Assembly: GCF_000003815.2 (NCBI RefSeq)
Contig: NC_049981.1
Coordinates: 3,360,666 to 3,424,665 of the forward strand
DNA from: Branchiostoma floridae
Taxonomy: Eukaryota > Chordata > Leptocardii > Amphioxiformes > Branchiostomatidae
Direction: 5' to 3'
DNA: 64,000 bases
Shown here: positions 1 to 12,063 of the stretch, in pieces
Numbering within the stretch: the first letter of the stretch is position 1
Layout of the letters: every line of letters begins with the position of its first letter
The notes under the pieces: generated by a model
The model's database searches: none
The model's input: only the letters and a program-made list of their open reading frames with translations
Told to the model about the DNA's origin: nothing
Translations under genes and position numbers: made by a program

Positions 1-1168
1 AGTACAGTAGAAGATAGTTAATTGCACAACAGATTACCGCACACTTCTGTTAATTGCATGGAATCTCCAAATCCTACATGGTGGTGCGGTCCAGCAAAAC
101 GGATAAATTTGAATAAAATACGCTGGGAAATGGGGTGTGAAATTAAATGGCTTCTGCTGTAGCTGCCTTTTTGTGTTAGTACGGTAACACATATTGCATT
201 CCTTTTGATTGATATTGAAAACACTAGGATTTTTAATGTGTGGTCATGATATGTGAATAGAAAATTTTAAATTGTCTTTTTACTATCTACTGTAATTACA
301 ATTTCAAATCTAACTTCTGTCACGTAATTGTAGGAAAGTAACAAGGATTTAAGGACCATATTGTGGAAATGCATATAATGTGATTTCTGTAAAGAAGCCT
401 CACCAATATTTGTAACTGTATCTATATCTATGGTCTATACTGTATATCTTTTCCATTACATGAAAAAGAATTTCTCATGTAAATCTTTAAGTGAAAAATC
501 TAGATAGAACAATGTCATTTCTTAGGGTAAGTCAGAGACAAAAAGGATGTAACGTTCCCGTTCCCTAGCTTTTATCTCTCTCATTATTATTTTAAATCTT
601 TATGATTAGAGATAGTGTCCATTCTTGAAGCTGAAAGATATATCATTTGTAGCACTAGCTTTCTATGTTGCAACGTTATGTTTTAAATCATTATGATTAG
701 AGACAGTATCCATTTCAAGCACTAGCTTCTATATCTTCCCCGACAGTGTTTTAGAGAGATTATCTCTACTTGGTGCTGAAAGAGACATCATTCACAGGAC
801 TAGCTTTCACATGTTTACACATAGTGGTATTCTTTTTATTGCTGTAAACAACATGAAAACAAAATCATGAATACAAGTGGCTGTTCACTTCACAAGATGT
901 GTTTGTCATCGCTGTAAATATGCTATGAAAGTTGCAATTGAATACAGAGTTTAGCTCTTTCCTTAGCTCTTTCCCCCTCTCAGCTCTTCTCCTTTGTTCA
1001 TTGTTCATTAACTCCTTTAGTTCTTAACATTCAATGCAACAACTAATCTTCCAGGAGTAATACACATAATATTTGGACACATACAGTTTGCAACATACAC
1101 ACATACAACATGTCAATAAAACTCATTAAACAAAACGCATGTGCCTTATCCAAAAATCATCAAGCCCC

Positions 1169-1714
1169 TCATGTGTCTTTAGCTAAGTCTCGCATATGTT
1201 TCACCAGCTGCCGTCTGAAAATCCTGGATGTGTTCGCAGTTTGCAGCTCATGTAATAGTTTGTTCCAATCTGTTGCTGCTCTATATGTGAATGATTTTTT
1301 CAGGCTGTTTGTTTTTGGTTTTTCAGTTCTTAAGTTTTGCCGTGCCGCGTGTCTTGTATGATAACTATGCTGGCCCGATACCAAATGTAGTCTACTGTAC
1401 AATAAAGACGGCTCCCTGGCAAGGAGTACCTTGTGAAATGTACACATGCTGCTTACATAGAGTCTTTCGCTTACTGTCAACCATGATAAGACATTGTGCA
1501 TATGCTTGATCGGGGTGCGGTTGGTTCCCAAGGTAAGTCTGCCTGCTTTATTCTGCATCACTTGTAGTGCGGTGATGTTCTTTTGTGTAGTAGAAGCCCA
1601 AACCGCTGCACAGTAGTCAAGATGTTGCAAGGTAAGTGTTTCTGTTAACATTTTTACTAAGGACTGATCCAAGTATGCAAGACTCCTTCTGATGGCGCCC
1701 AGGGACCTAGTCAT
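1169..1714 (-). pseudogene. 5'-truncated non-LTR retrotransposon, reverse transcriptase C-terminal part
   Basis: The 181-codon open frame carries the region downstream of the reverse-transcriptase core of jockey/CR1-type non-LTR elements: an LDYCAAVWAS stretch followed by ALQVMQNKAGRL and, near the end, ATDWNKLL. This is the usual thumb/C-terminal pattern of such polymerases. No catalytic YADD box, endonuclease or ORF1 is present upstream, where the sequence becomes a homopurine/homopyrimidine tract (about 1725-1775) and frames close. It ends at a TGA-type stop after DLAKDT. I read it as a dead, 5'-truncated insertion on the minus strand. The family assignment (CR1/jockey clade) is from recognition of the pattern, not from a search. 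Confidence 0.75.
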
Positions 1715-2519
1715 TTTCTTTAACGTTTCTTCTTTCTTTCCCTCTCTTTCCCCCTCCTTCCCTCTTCCTTTTTTTTACCACCTCGAAGCAGTCCTTTATG
1801 CCCCTCGCAGAGTCGGGCCGGGATTTGTCTGCATTGGTTATCAGTAGGTAATCAACAAGTCCAATTGAATAGGATTTTTTTTTTCCATAAACCCCAGTCC
1901 CCTCCTCTTGCAGCCTTAGGGCAATGCCACTTTGTAACAAAAGGAACCTCAGATAATTGATCTTCTTCCATCACGTAAAATTCTTCGCCATGCTTAATTA
2001 CAGGCCGATCCTAGCGCCACCATGGGAAGCTATTGTTTTGAATGCCAGTCTGTACCGTGACTGATATATCCGTGTTAGAATTCGAACGACACAGTAACTG
2101 GAAATGTCGGTCACTTTTCTCCAAGGAGGTGCTATCAGATGTAACTCATGACATCATACCGGTCTCCTTTGATTCAAAGTTGAACTTTTGCACCACCTTG
2201 GCTGTACTGTCGTAGATTGCGAATTACCTTGTAGCTTTGGGGCATACATTATGTCAGTTAGCAATCAGCCAAGTGTTACATGAGGCATGCCTGGAGGGAC
2301 GCTTGTTTTGGAGCTGCAGAACCTAATTTCTCCTGCTCTGACCCTACCAGTACCTTACAGGGACCGAGACCACCCCCCACCCCCACATGGTGCAGCCAAC
2401 ATTTGTTCAAAAGCAACACAATATGTTCCCTCAAACATAGCTAGCATAAGTAAAGAATATGATTGTCATCAAATGTCTGAAAATAGACGGCAGCGGCTGG
2501 TAATACTGCATCAAAATGT

Positions 2520-2665
2520 GTATGATCTATCTATCTATCTATGAATCTACTTATTTATTCATCTATCCATCCATCTGTCTATCTATCAGTCTATCTATTT
2601 ATTCATCTATCTATGTATCTATCTTCATATATATATATCTATCTCCTTTTTTGTGTGTGTGTGTG
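2520..2665. repeat. TCTA/ATCT microsatellite with TG tract
   Basis: Imperfect ATCT tetranucleotide repeat, interrupted by ATTC and CATC variants, running into a short TA and then a TG dinucleotide tract. Confidence 0.9.
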
Positions 2666-2779
2666 AACAGAATAGCTTGAGAAGCCTTAAATGGATCATG
2701 ATGATCTTTGGTAGTTGTTTAGTGTTATACGTACATGGGCATATACTAGTAATGTAAGTGGCACTTTGATTGGCGGACA

Positions 2780-3125
2780 TAGAATGTTACATTCAACGTA
2801 AGGGAAAAGAGCCCTACAATATAGCTAAAATGTTTTATTCTGACGCTTGCGTGAATGTTATCCATCTACATGACCTTAAGAAAATTACCGGAGGGTCAAC
2901 CTGATGCACTTGTTGCAGTTTTGCATACAGCTGTTAGGCGTCTCTTTTGAGACGTCTTTTAATAGCTGCTTTAGTCGCCAGGCGTCGCTTGGATTGTCGC
3001 ATTTATACGAGGGGTGTTTAGTATTTTCTACGTCTGGCTCTTTTTCTGTTAAAGCCCATTTCATATAGTTGTCGTCAGTTACATAGTATCGGCGTATTAC
3101 GCAATCTCAAAACTTTAAATAAAGT
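2780..3125. repeat. Dispersed repeat, copy 1
   Basis: The segment from the ATCCATCTACATG stretch through CAGCTGTTAGGCGTCTCTTT to the CTCAAAACT end is matched by two blocks at about 22250-22365 and 23170-23330. The second copy is therefore split by roughly 800 bases of extra DNA. No coding capacity is seen. Confidence 0.6.
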
Positions 3126-3369
3126 ACTGGCTATAGCGATATGACAGTTCACCTTCGCACTTTGCATCGTAAAGGTGTAAAAGTAAGGGTAAAGATAATC
3201 CCATGTCCTGAAAATGGCCGCCGATTCGGCCGCCGATTCGTCATTAGACAGAGAGTAGCATCCCGTTCAGACACCCATTCGACTTGCTGTACATTGTCTC
3301 CTACCACCTGATATGTGTATATGTAAAGATAGATAATATCAAAAAGTAGATTATCAACGATTACATATT

Positions 3370-4262
3370 GACCGTAATTGACGCCATTACGTTTAAAAGT
3401 TGAGAATATACAGTGTCATTTATTTTAATGCTTCATGTACCCCTAGACATTAAACGCTTTGTACGTATAGCAAGGTAGCTAAAGAATTTTTGAAATCCAA
3501 ACGACTTTCAACAATCACTGAATTACTTATTGAATCAGGATAAAGCATCATAATTACAGCACATTACGTCATCGTGACATCACGACGTCTCAAAGCGAAA
3601 TGGAACTCTCCGGATCCTTGTTATTCAAGGCTAATCCAACAGTTTCTAAGCCTTGTAGAAACGTAACGAAGTAATTTTTAGCAGTCAAATGGCTTTCTAC
3701 TCTCTGTCCAAAAGTTTAACTTTGAAATGGAAATGAGTAAAGTAACGTATATTTTGGGATCTTGACACTATTACGTTTGAAAATTAAGAATAAATGTCAT
3801 TTGTGTAAATACTACATTATGTACCCCCCAAGACATTGAACGCCTTGTAGCAAGGTAGGTTCATAAATTTTAAAATCCAAACAACTTTCAACAATCCCTG
3901 AATTACTTATTGAATCAAGATAAAGCATCATAATCACAGCACATTACGTCATCATCACGTCACGACGTCTGAAATCGAAATCTAAATTTCCGGCTTTCCG
4001 ACATTCGCGGGTAATCAAGAAGTTTCCAAGCCCTGTAGAAACATAACAAAGTAAATTTAACATTCAAATGCCTATCTACTATCTGTCGACGGATTTTACT
4101 TCGAAATTCAAGTGAGTAAAGTAACGCACACTTTGAGATGTTGACGCCATTACGTTTAGAAGTTGAGATTTACGTCAATACTACATTATGTACCTCCAAG
4201 ACATTGAACGCCTTGTAGCAAGGTAGCAAAATGATTTATAATATCCAAACAAATTTCAACAA
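3370..4262. repeat. Tandem repeat, unit about 380 bp, 2.3 copies
   Basis: Units begin near 3380, 3763 and 4143 with GACGCCATTACGTTT or variants and share landmarks such as CATTATGTACC, AACGCCTTGTAGCAAGGTAG and CAGCACATTACGTCATC. The units have diverged by point changes, so this is an old satellite-like duplication. No gene is seen in it. Confidence 0.8.
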
Positions 4263-4269
4263 TCACACC

Positions 4270-5030
4270 TCACGTTATCGTAGTCCCACCCAGAGAGGCC
4301 GGCAAATTGTTTCTGAAGATCTTTGATAATTCATAATACAACGTTTAATATGTCCTTAAGTGGTTCCCTACCTCGCCTTGGAGATAATTGTCCCATGTTG
4401 CGACCTTATCATTTGTTAGTTTCCCGACAAACCTCTTCCTTGCGTAAGGCACCAGAATTGCACAGTAAGGCCAAGTTGATTTGATTATATCATCAAAATT
4501 ATATAGAAATTATCATCTCATTAGCTGAGCTATCCACTGGAAATAACCCGAATTACTGACTAGCTTATTCTGTCAATCATTTTGGAAAAAGACCTATTAT
4601 AGCCAACCATCATTAGCATGACACAAGTTCCAAAATAAAGTACATTAAGCCATGTATTTAAACCGAACACCAACTTTATTATCATTCCACATATTTAAAA
4701 TGTTCATCAATAGAATTCCATAAGCTGTAAGAAACAGTGTTTAAAGGTTGTATTGAGGGACATGAGATGAGATCATAAAAGAACCTTAACTTCGTTACAA
4801 ATCGCTTGATAAAAGGTGTTCTTTGACTTTGAGATCATTGTCTTTCAGTTGATTTTTTGTAATATGTGTAATATTATATAAATGTGAAAACGGTAAGGGC
4901 GCTCGTGTGTGTGCACGTGCGTGTGTACATAATATATGTATGTAACATCTACTTCCCTAAAAAGCATTTTGTTAGTTGAACCGAATGATTACTGTGACAT
5001 CCATTTATATTAGAAACCTTTAATTCGACC
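4270..5030. other. No gene recognised
   Basis: AT-rich intergenic DNA with a short GTGTGTGCACGTGCGTGTG tract near 4905. I see no supported exon or element ends. Confidence 0.5.
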
Positions 5031-5033
5031 ATT

Positions 5034-5305
5034 TTTCAAAAACTCTGCTACTTGATCCCCGTAACTTAAACCCACTAGGTTAGAATCTTGTACTTACAAC
5101 TTTTCTCAAAACTTTGCTACCCCATAACTAAATCTTATTGTGTTAGAAACATGGAAATCAAACATTTTAAAACTCTGCTACTTGAACCCCATAACAAAAT
5201 CTTATTAGGTTAGAAACATGTAAATCAAACTTCTCTCAAACCTTTGCTACTTGGGCCCCATAACTAAATCTCAGTCGGTTAGAAGCATGTAATTCTAATC
5301 TGTCT
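5034..5305. repeat. Tandem repeat, unit about 66 bp, four degenerate copies
   Basis: Each unit contains CT(C/T)TGCTACTTG, CCCCATAACTAAATC and GGTTAGAA-CATGTAA. Copies start near 5042, 5111, 5171 and 5240. Confidence 0.75.
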
Positions 5306-5583
5306 CGTCTTCTGTGCTCCATTCTCAAATCTAAAATGGCACCTACAATATGCCTCAAGCGATCGAAACACCTGTATTTATGTTTTACACATTAAATTAC
5401 TATCGACTCGTCCGTCCTTCTTTGCAAGTTTTGCTCTTTCACATGAGTTGTTCTGTCATTTGTTTATGTTCCCAATGACAAGGATAACAAAGGGTTGTGT
5501 GGAGTCATAAATGACCAGTTCCGATAAGCTTATTGCTAGTTATAGGATAGTCGCTTGAGAGTTGAGGCGCGTTTGGATGACTT

Positions 5584-5735
5584 TCACTCGTCATCTTCAG
5601 CCGCCATGCCGACGTCTTCTCCCATGTCTTCCAGCTCCCTGGTCTCCTGCTCGATCTCGGCTACCTCCTCCAAATCCAGCAAGACGTCGCGTAAGCCTTG
5701 CAGGGTCTCCCTCGCCTCAACCATACGTTTGGAAG
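5584..5735 (-). CDS. Terminal exon: KR site plus acidic helical tail
   Basis: The acceptor TTTTGGCAG precedes a phase-1 exon of 152 nt that reads SKRMVEARETLQ and then a Glu/Asp/Leu-rich helix with EIEQETRELEDMGED, ending in a TGA stop. The phase fits the donor at 7028. No domain is recognised. The Leu/Glu spacing suggests an amphipathic or coiled-coil helix. It resembles in style the acidic exon at 29558-29686, so it could instead be the tail of a lost peptide-precursor gene. Confidence 0.5.
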
Positions 5736-7942
5736 CTGCCAAAATATCATTCTTATTGAAATCACAAAAGTACATTTACACAACTTGATTGATACCTTAA
5801 CTTCAAATAAATACATAGACATACTAGCTAAACGCTTAAGGAAGCCAGAAATAATAAAGGACATATCTATAAAAAACAGAAATTAGAAAAAAATGGAAAA
5901 GAAAGCCTGCTACACGCTCCCAGCCAGTACCTACAAACAACCTGGAAGTTAAAGTATGCGCATTCTAGGACCAGTAGTTTATATTACATGCGTTGTTAAG
6001 TTTATTCTGATTGATTTGTTGCAGGACTCCCTTGGAAATGATTTGTTGACAACTAAAGCGACCATCATTTAAAACTGATGGAGAAAAAATAAAACAAAAC
6101 TAGAGTTCGACGAACACATCCCTTCGTCAAATGATGATGCCTTTATTCAAAACTTTAAGGTCTTATTCATGTATTCCTAAATAGTACGTACCCCAATATC
6201 AAATGACTGCATAAATGCGTTTTTTTTGCAATAAATTGACACTTTTGGCTCCCATACACTGGTTGTACAACCAAATGACCTATAGTTTGGTAAAGGGGTG
6301 CACTAGATATTTATTTAAATGACCCATGTGTAATTCTTAGCATGAAACACATCGAAGTGATTTTTGTGGGCATTTTCTAATGGCCACAGGGGTCAATAAC
6401 CTCAACGTTGTTGACCCCATTTTGAGGCTTTCTCAGATGGAGACCTGTAGGTCTATATAACTTGAATTAAAACGGTAACAAATCGTTAGCCTTAATCAAT
6501 ACCATGAGGCGGATTTGGCAGCCAATCAACGAGCCTGGTGTTGGTTGTAAGAGTCCATTCTTACACGGAGGGGTTAAGTTTTTTTTATTATTTTTTTTAT
6601 CTTTGGACTGGTGATAATGTAAAGTCTTTTAGTGGCTGTATTTTTGGACGTATTTTGAAATTTTACATGGGGTGTTCTGAAAGAGTCCATTCTTGCACAC
6701 ACACACACACAATGTGTGTTGGCATCCATCTGTCTCGGAAGACAAAAGTATGCAGACAGTTACTCGCCGCCGTGTGTTAGTTTAGGCGACCCGTCTGCCT
6801 GGCCTGCACGTGATAGTTTCTCGCCGTCGTGGCTTAGGCGACGCGTCTGCCTGGCCTGCACAACACACACACACACACACTCACATTCATATATATATAT
6901 ATATACATAAAACGAACTTTCTTGACGGAACAGCAGGTCCAGTTTTGTTGATACGGTATGCTGTCAATTTTGTCATCAAAATGTCACATTGAACAAGTTG
7001 TCATGCTTGTGTGATGTTGGTACTTACGGATGCAGGTAGAGCTCACTTCCAGGTACTTGTGCGTGCCCACACAAGGATCCCCGAACACGCTGTTGGAGGC
7101 CGACACAGAGCAAGTGGACTTCCCCTGGCAGCTGGTCCTGACCCGAGCCAGGCTGGTGGAGCTGCGGCAGTTGGTGGTGCGGATGGGACCGCTGGGGCAA
7201 ACCGCCCGTGTGGTCCTGCCGTACAGGGCAGACACGATGTTGATCTGTTGTCCAGCAGGACAACTGATGCTCAGCCTTTGGTTTTCACACACGCGACGGG
7301 TCCCCGAGGGTCCTGCTACAAAGAATAGTCAAGAAAAGTCAACAACTGAAAGAGAATACACATTGAAAGAAGCATGGCTCTGTTGCAAGCAAATTGCTAA
7401 CTTGGCGCATCATGGTACTTTACTCTGATGTATGATATGTAGCGCTGAATGAAACGCAATCGTATTACCTTTTGCAATGACATAGATATCATAAATCTAG
7501 TTGTCACAGATCAGGTGGTACTGCTGGAGGTGATTGTGGTACCGCTAGAGGTGCTGCTAATATTCATGTAGAACAAAATGTAGCGATATGAGAGTGGTTT
7601 CCTCATGGTAAAAATGTTATTTTTCTTACATAGCTAACTGGTAACATTAACACCACTCCAACGTTTCCATGGAACGCTTGCCATCCTCCAGACATTACAG
7701 ACTTTGCATGATGTACAAAATGACAGATAAGCAGTTTGACGTACCATCTGATTAAATTATCTAATATAATACCAGCTCAGAAACGAAACGAACAAGAACT
7801 GAGTAATGTTGTCAGGTACCAGAGTTACCGACATGGCATCATTCCAGTGTCGACATGTCAAAACAAAGGGGTAACCATTATCCGCTGTTTTCAAAAGCAG
7901 GTCATTTATCGAAAATTAAATTGTTTCAAGCACACACTCTCA

Positions 7943-8006
<64 letters not shown>

Positions 8007-11000
8007 AAACGAACTTTCTTGACGGAACCGCAGGTTCAGTTTTGTTGATACGGTATGCTGTCAATTTTGTCATCAAAATCTCACATTGAACAAGTTGTCA
8101 TGCTTGTGTGATGTTGGTACTTACGGATGCAGGTAGAGCTCACTTCCAGGTACTTGTGCGTGCCCACACAAGGATCCCCGAACACGCCGTTGGAGGCCGC
8201 CATAGAGCAAGTGGACTTCCCCTGGCAGCTGGTCCTGACCCGAGTCAGGCTGGTGGAGCTGAGGCAGTCGATGGTGCGGATGGGGCCGCTGGGGCAAACC
8301 GCCCGTGTGGTCCTGCCGTACAGGGCAGACACGATGTTGATCTGTTGTCCAGCAGGACAACTGATGCTCAGCCTTTGGTTTTCACACACGCGACGGGTCC
8401 CCGAGGGTCCTGCTACAAAGAATAGTCAAGAAAAGTCAACAACTGAAAGAGAATACACATTGAAAGAAGCATGGCTCTGTTGCAAGCAAATTGCTAAATT
8501 GGCGCATCATGGTACTTAACTTTGATGTATGATATGTAGCGCTGAATAAAACGCAATCGTATCAAGAGCTAAGAGCTAAACAAACTAAGAGCTGATACAC
8601 GGCAAATAAAAGAGAAATTATTTGATATATATAAAGAATATTGGTCCAATGGTATATGGCAAAAGCCCAAACTTAGAACATACAGATTGTTTAAGGATAC
8701 CTATTGTACAGACCGTTATGTAACCAAGTTACCGACATGGCATCATTCCAGTGTCGACATGTCAAAACAAAGGGGTAACCATTATCCGCTGTTTTCAAAA
8801 GCAGGTTATTTATGGAAAATTTAATTGTTTCGAACGGTTTTTCTTAAAATCTTGCAGTCTGAATAAATTTCGTAGACCCTTAAAATCACCAACGGATATA
8901 GGTTACCCCGCGGATAAAGGTGAACTTGGAATTAATGCTCCAACCTTGAATCCGATCGTACATGTTGCCAATGGGTGTAGATATTTTCTCCTCATCAGTA
9001 CAGATCTTGTTTATGAGAAAGCATGTTTTGTGTATGCTGTACTGGAATGACTTGCAGTCAGGGTTGTCACAGCACGCTTTAGAACAGGCATCGGCAGAAC
9101 CAGCCTTAGATCTGCTTAGGTAATTTTTTCTTCCCGAACAATGAGTTCGGGGGACGTGGCGAAACGCTGATAGTCCACAACCTTGGGGAATAGAAAATAG
9201 TACTTTGTTCAATACATTCATACTACATATATTCAGGGTTTAGAATTTATCATAAGACCTTTAATTGGGATGTAAACTCTATGGGCAGGTTTGTCACAAT
9301 TGCAAGTACAGTAATTCACTTTACTTTGGGAACTAGTTTTGTACAAGGCAGGCGGTTATAAAGTTTGTATAGAATATGCAAAATACAATAGTCTCAGAAG
9401 TCTCATTAATTATCGACAACAACCAAAACTCACAGTATTATTTACCAATTTACCATATTGAAACATCACTATGTGCAATGTATACAGGATGAATATGAAA
9501 GCAATGCACGAAGAATAAAAAAGGTACTACCTGCTGATGCTTGTGGTTTTGCTTCTCCTGTTAAACACACGTATAGTTTATCAGAGTCAATTATGTACAG
9601 TAGTCCATGAAAAGATAGGTCGGGTTCACTTTTATATGGCACAGGAAGACAAAAAGCTCCATTTTTCTACAATTTTGTTTGGTTAGAAATTTAATGATGA
9701 ATATAAAAAAGGAAATACTAAATATGCTATTTATATCATATTTGCTATATGATTTATGACATATGATAGCATAACCAAGCTGTTTTGTTTTGTTTAAAAG
9801 CATAAAATATGTAAAATACAGGTAGTAACAGTAATATCAATATAAAAAGATGTAGGAAACGTGGTCACAGCATCATTCCACTGTACATGTTAAAATACAT
9901 TGTTGAAATGTACCTTGAAGAAATGTACATAAGCTTACGATACAGAAAAAATTGGAGTAACCTATATCCGTTGTATTTAAAAGTAAGTTACTTAGGAATA
10001 ATATCAAGTAAACTGAGAGACCTCTGAGAAACTGAAAGACCTTTGTTAGGGTTAGACATTATCCGCCGGATAATGGGGTAAACATTATCCGCCGTTTTCC
10101 GTCGTAGACTTAAAATCACCAACGGATATAGGTTACCCCGCGGATAAAGGTGAACTTGGAATTAATGCTCCAACCTTGAATCCGATCGTACATGTTGCCA
10201 ATGGGTGTAGGCTTTTTCTCCTCATCAGTACAGATCTTGTTTATGAGAAAGCATGTTTTGTGTATGCTGTACTGGAATGACTTGCAGTCAGGGTTGTCAC
10301 AGCACGCTTTAGCACAGGCATCGGCAGAACCAGCCTTATGTCTGCTTAGGTAATTTTTTCTTCCCGAACAATGAGTTCGGGGGACGTGGCGAAACGCTGA
10401 TAGTCCACAACCTTGGGGAATAGAAAATAGTACTTTCTTCAATACATTCATACTACATATTATATACAGGGGTTAGAATGTATCATAAGACCTTTAATTG
10501 GGATGTAAACTTTATAGGCAGGTTTGTCACAATTGCAAGTACAGTAATTCACTTTACTTTGGGAACTAGTTTTGTACAAGGCAGGCGGTTATTTAGCCTT
10601 TGTATGGAATATGCAAAAATACAATAGTCTCAGAAGTCTCATTAATTATCGACAACAACCAAAACTCACAGTATTATTTACCAATTTACCATATTGAAAC
10701 ATCACTATGTATATACCCAAAATCATGATGATCCGTCAACATGTTCTCGAGTTACTCTTGTCCAAAGTTTGGAAGGAAGTCGGTGCCTGCAGATCCAAAA
10801 AAAGACGCTAGGGGGTCCAAACTCACAGCACTTACTCTCTGACCCAAGGGCTATCTACCAATGAAAATCATGACCATAGTATGTTTAGAACACGAGGTGT
10901 GAAAATCGGATGTTTTGCTGCAGTACCTAAGGGAGCCGCTTGGGGGCCCATTATTGAACTTGACCTTCGTTTTTTCTGAGCCTTATCCACCTACTAAATA

Positions 11001-12021
11001 TTATCAGGATCCATTGAAGGCTTTTCGAGTTATGCTGTACACAAAAAAAGCGGGCGGACACATTCGGAGCGGCTACCGCCCTGACGGAAAAAGGCTACGC
11101 CAACCTTTTTCGAAAACGACCTTCCTTTCTTCAACCGCTACTCAAATACCAAATATTATTAAAATCTATACGCAGCTTATCGAGTTATATGCTGTTGACC
11201 TGTATATAGGGACACAACACGAGGCCTTAACCAAAAATATAACCTTCTTGGCGAAGGTAATAAATAGCCCAAAGTTAAAGCATGCACAAACCAGGAAGAG
11301 CCTACACACAACTACATGCGCATTCCAAGAAGAGCTTGCACACAACTTGGAGTTAAAACATGCACGTATACTAGGATCTAGAAAGAGCATATATACAAGT
11401 TAAAGTCGTCCTAGCTCAAGTCATTTGCCAATTATACGGCGTCATAGTTCGTGCGTGCACTTTTAGCACGGCCCCCCACCCTCGAGAAATTAAGGTGAAC
11501 TTTCTCTGCTCAAATGAATGGGTTTACTGAAACATGTTTTTGTGTAATTCATGTTTTGGGTGGAATGAGAAAGATGGCCTTACCTGGTGCACGTGATGCT
11601 GGTGGTGCTACTGCAGGTCCTTGTGGTACCGCTGGAGGTGCTAATATTCATGTAGAACAAAATGTAGCGATATGAGAGTGGTTTCCTCATGGTAAAAATG
11701 TTATTTTTCTTACATAGCTAACGGGTAACATTAACGCCTCTCCAACGTTTCAATGGACCGCTTGCCATCCTTCAGACATTACAGACTTTGCATGATGTAC
11801 AAAATGACAGATAAGCAGTTTGACGTACCATCTGATTAAATTATCTAATACCAGCTCAGAGATGAAACGAACAAGAACTGAGTAATGTTGTCAGGTACCA
11901 GAGTTACCAACATGGCATCATTCCAGTGTCGACATATCAAAACAAAGGGGTAACCATTATCCGCTGTTTTCAAAAGCAGGTTATTTATCGAAAATTAAAT
12001 TGTTTCAAGCACACACTCACA

Positions 12022-12063
<42 letters not shown>

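Larger units (their letters stand above)
7540..9960. repeat. 2.4-kb segmental duplication, copy 1
   Basis: This block (linker, MITE-like segment, TA microsatellite, SUEL exon, spacer, PAN exon, 27-nt linker and flank) is matched in the same order and orientation at 11590-14020. Shared landmarks include ATATTCATGTAGAACAAAATG, CAAGAGCTAAGAGCTAAACAAAC and CAAAACACAATAG-type spacer sequence. An additional PAN-containing segment (about 10080-10710) has no counterpart between the copies. Confidence 0.85.

Noticed and set aside
7011-7428. Plus-strand frames of 105-132 codons opposite each SUEL exon
   Set aside because: Antisense shadows of the GC-rich lectin exons; they lack start and splice logic and follow the minus-strand codon constraint.
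10915-11403. 162-codon plus-strand frame
   Set aside because: It lies in a dispersed repeat, has a repetitive low-information translation (CSFQEELAHNLELKHA-like), and there is no splice context or homologue.
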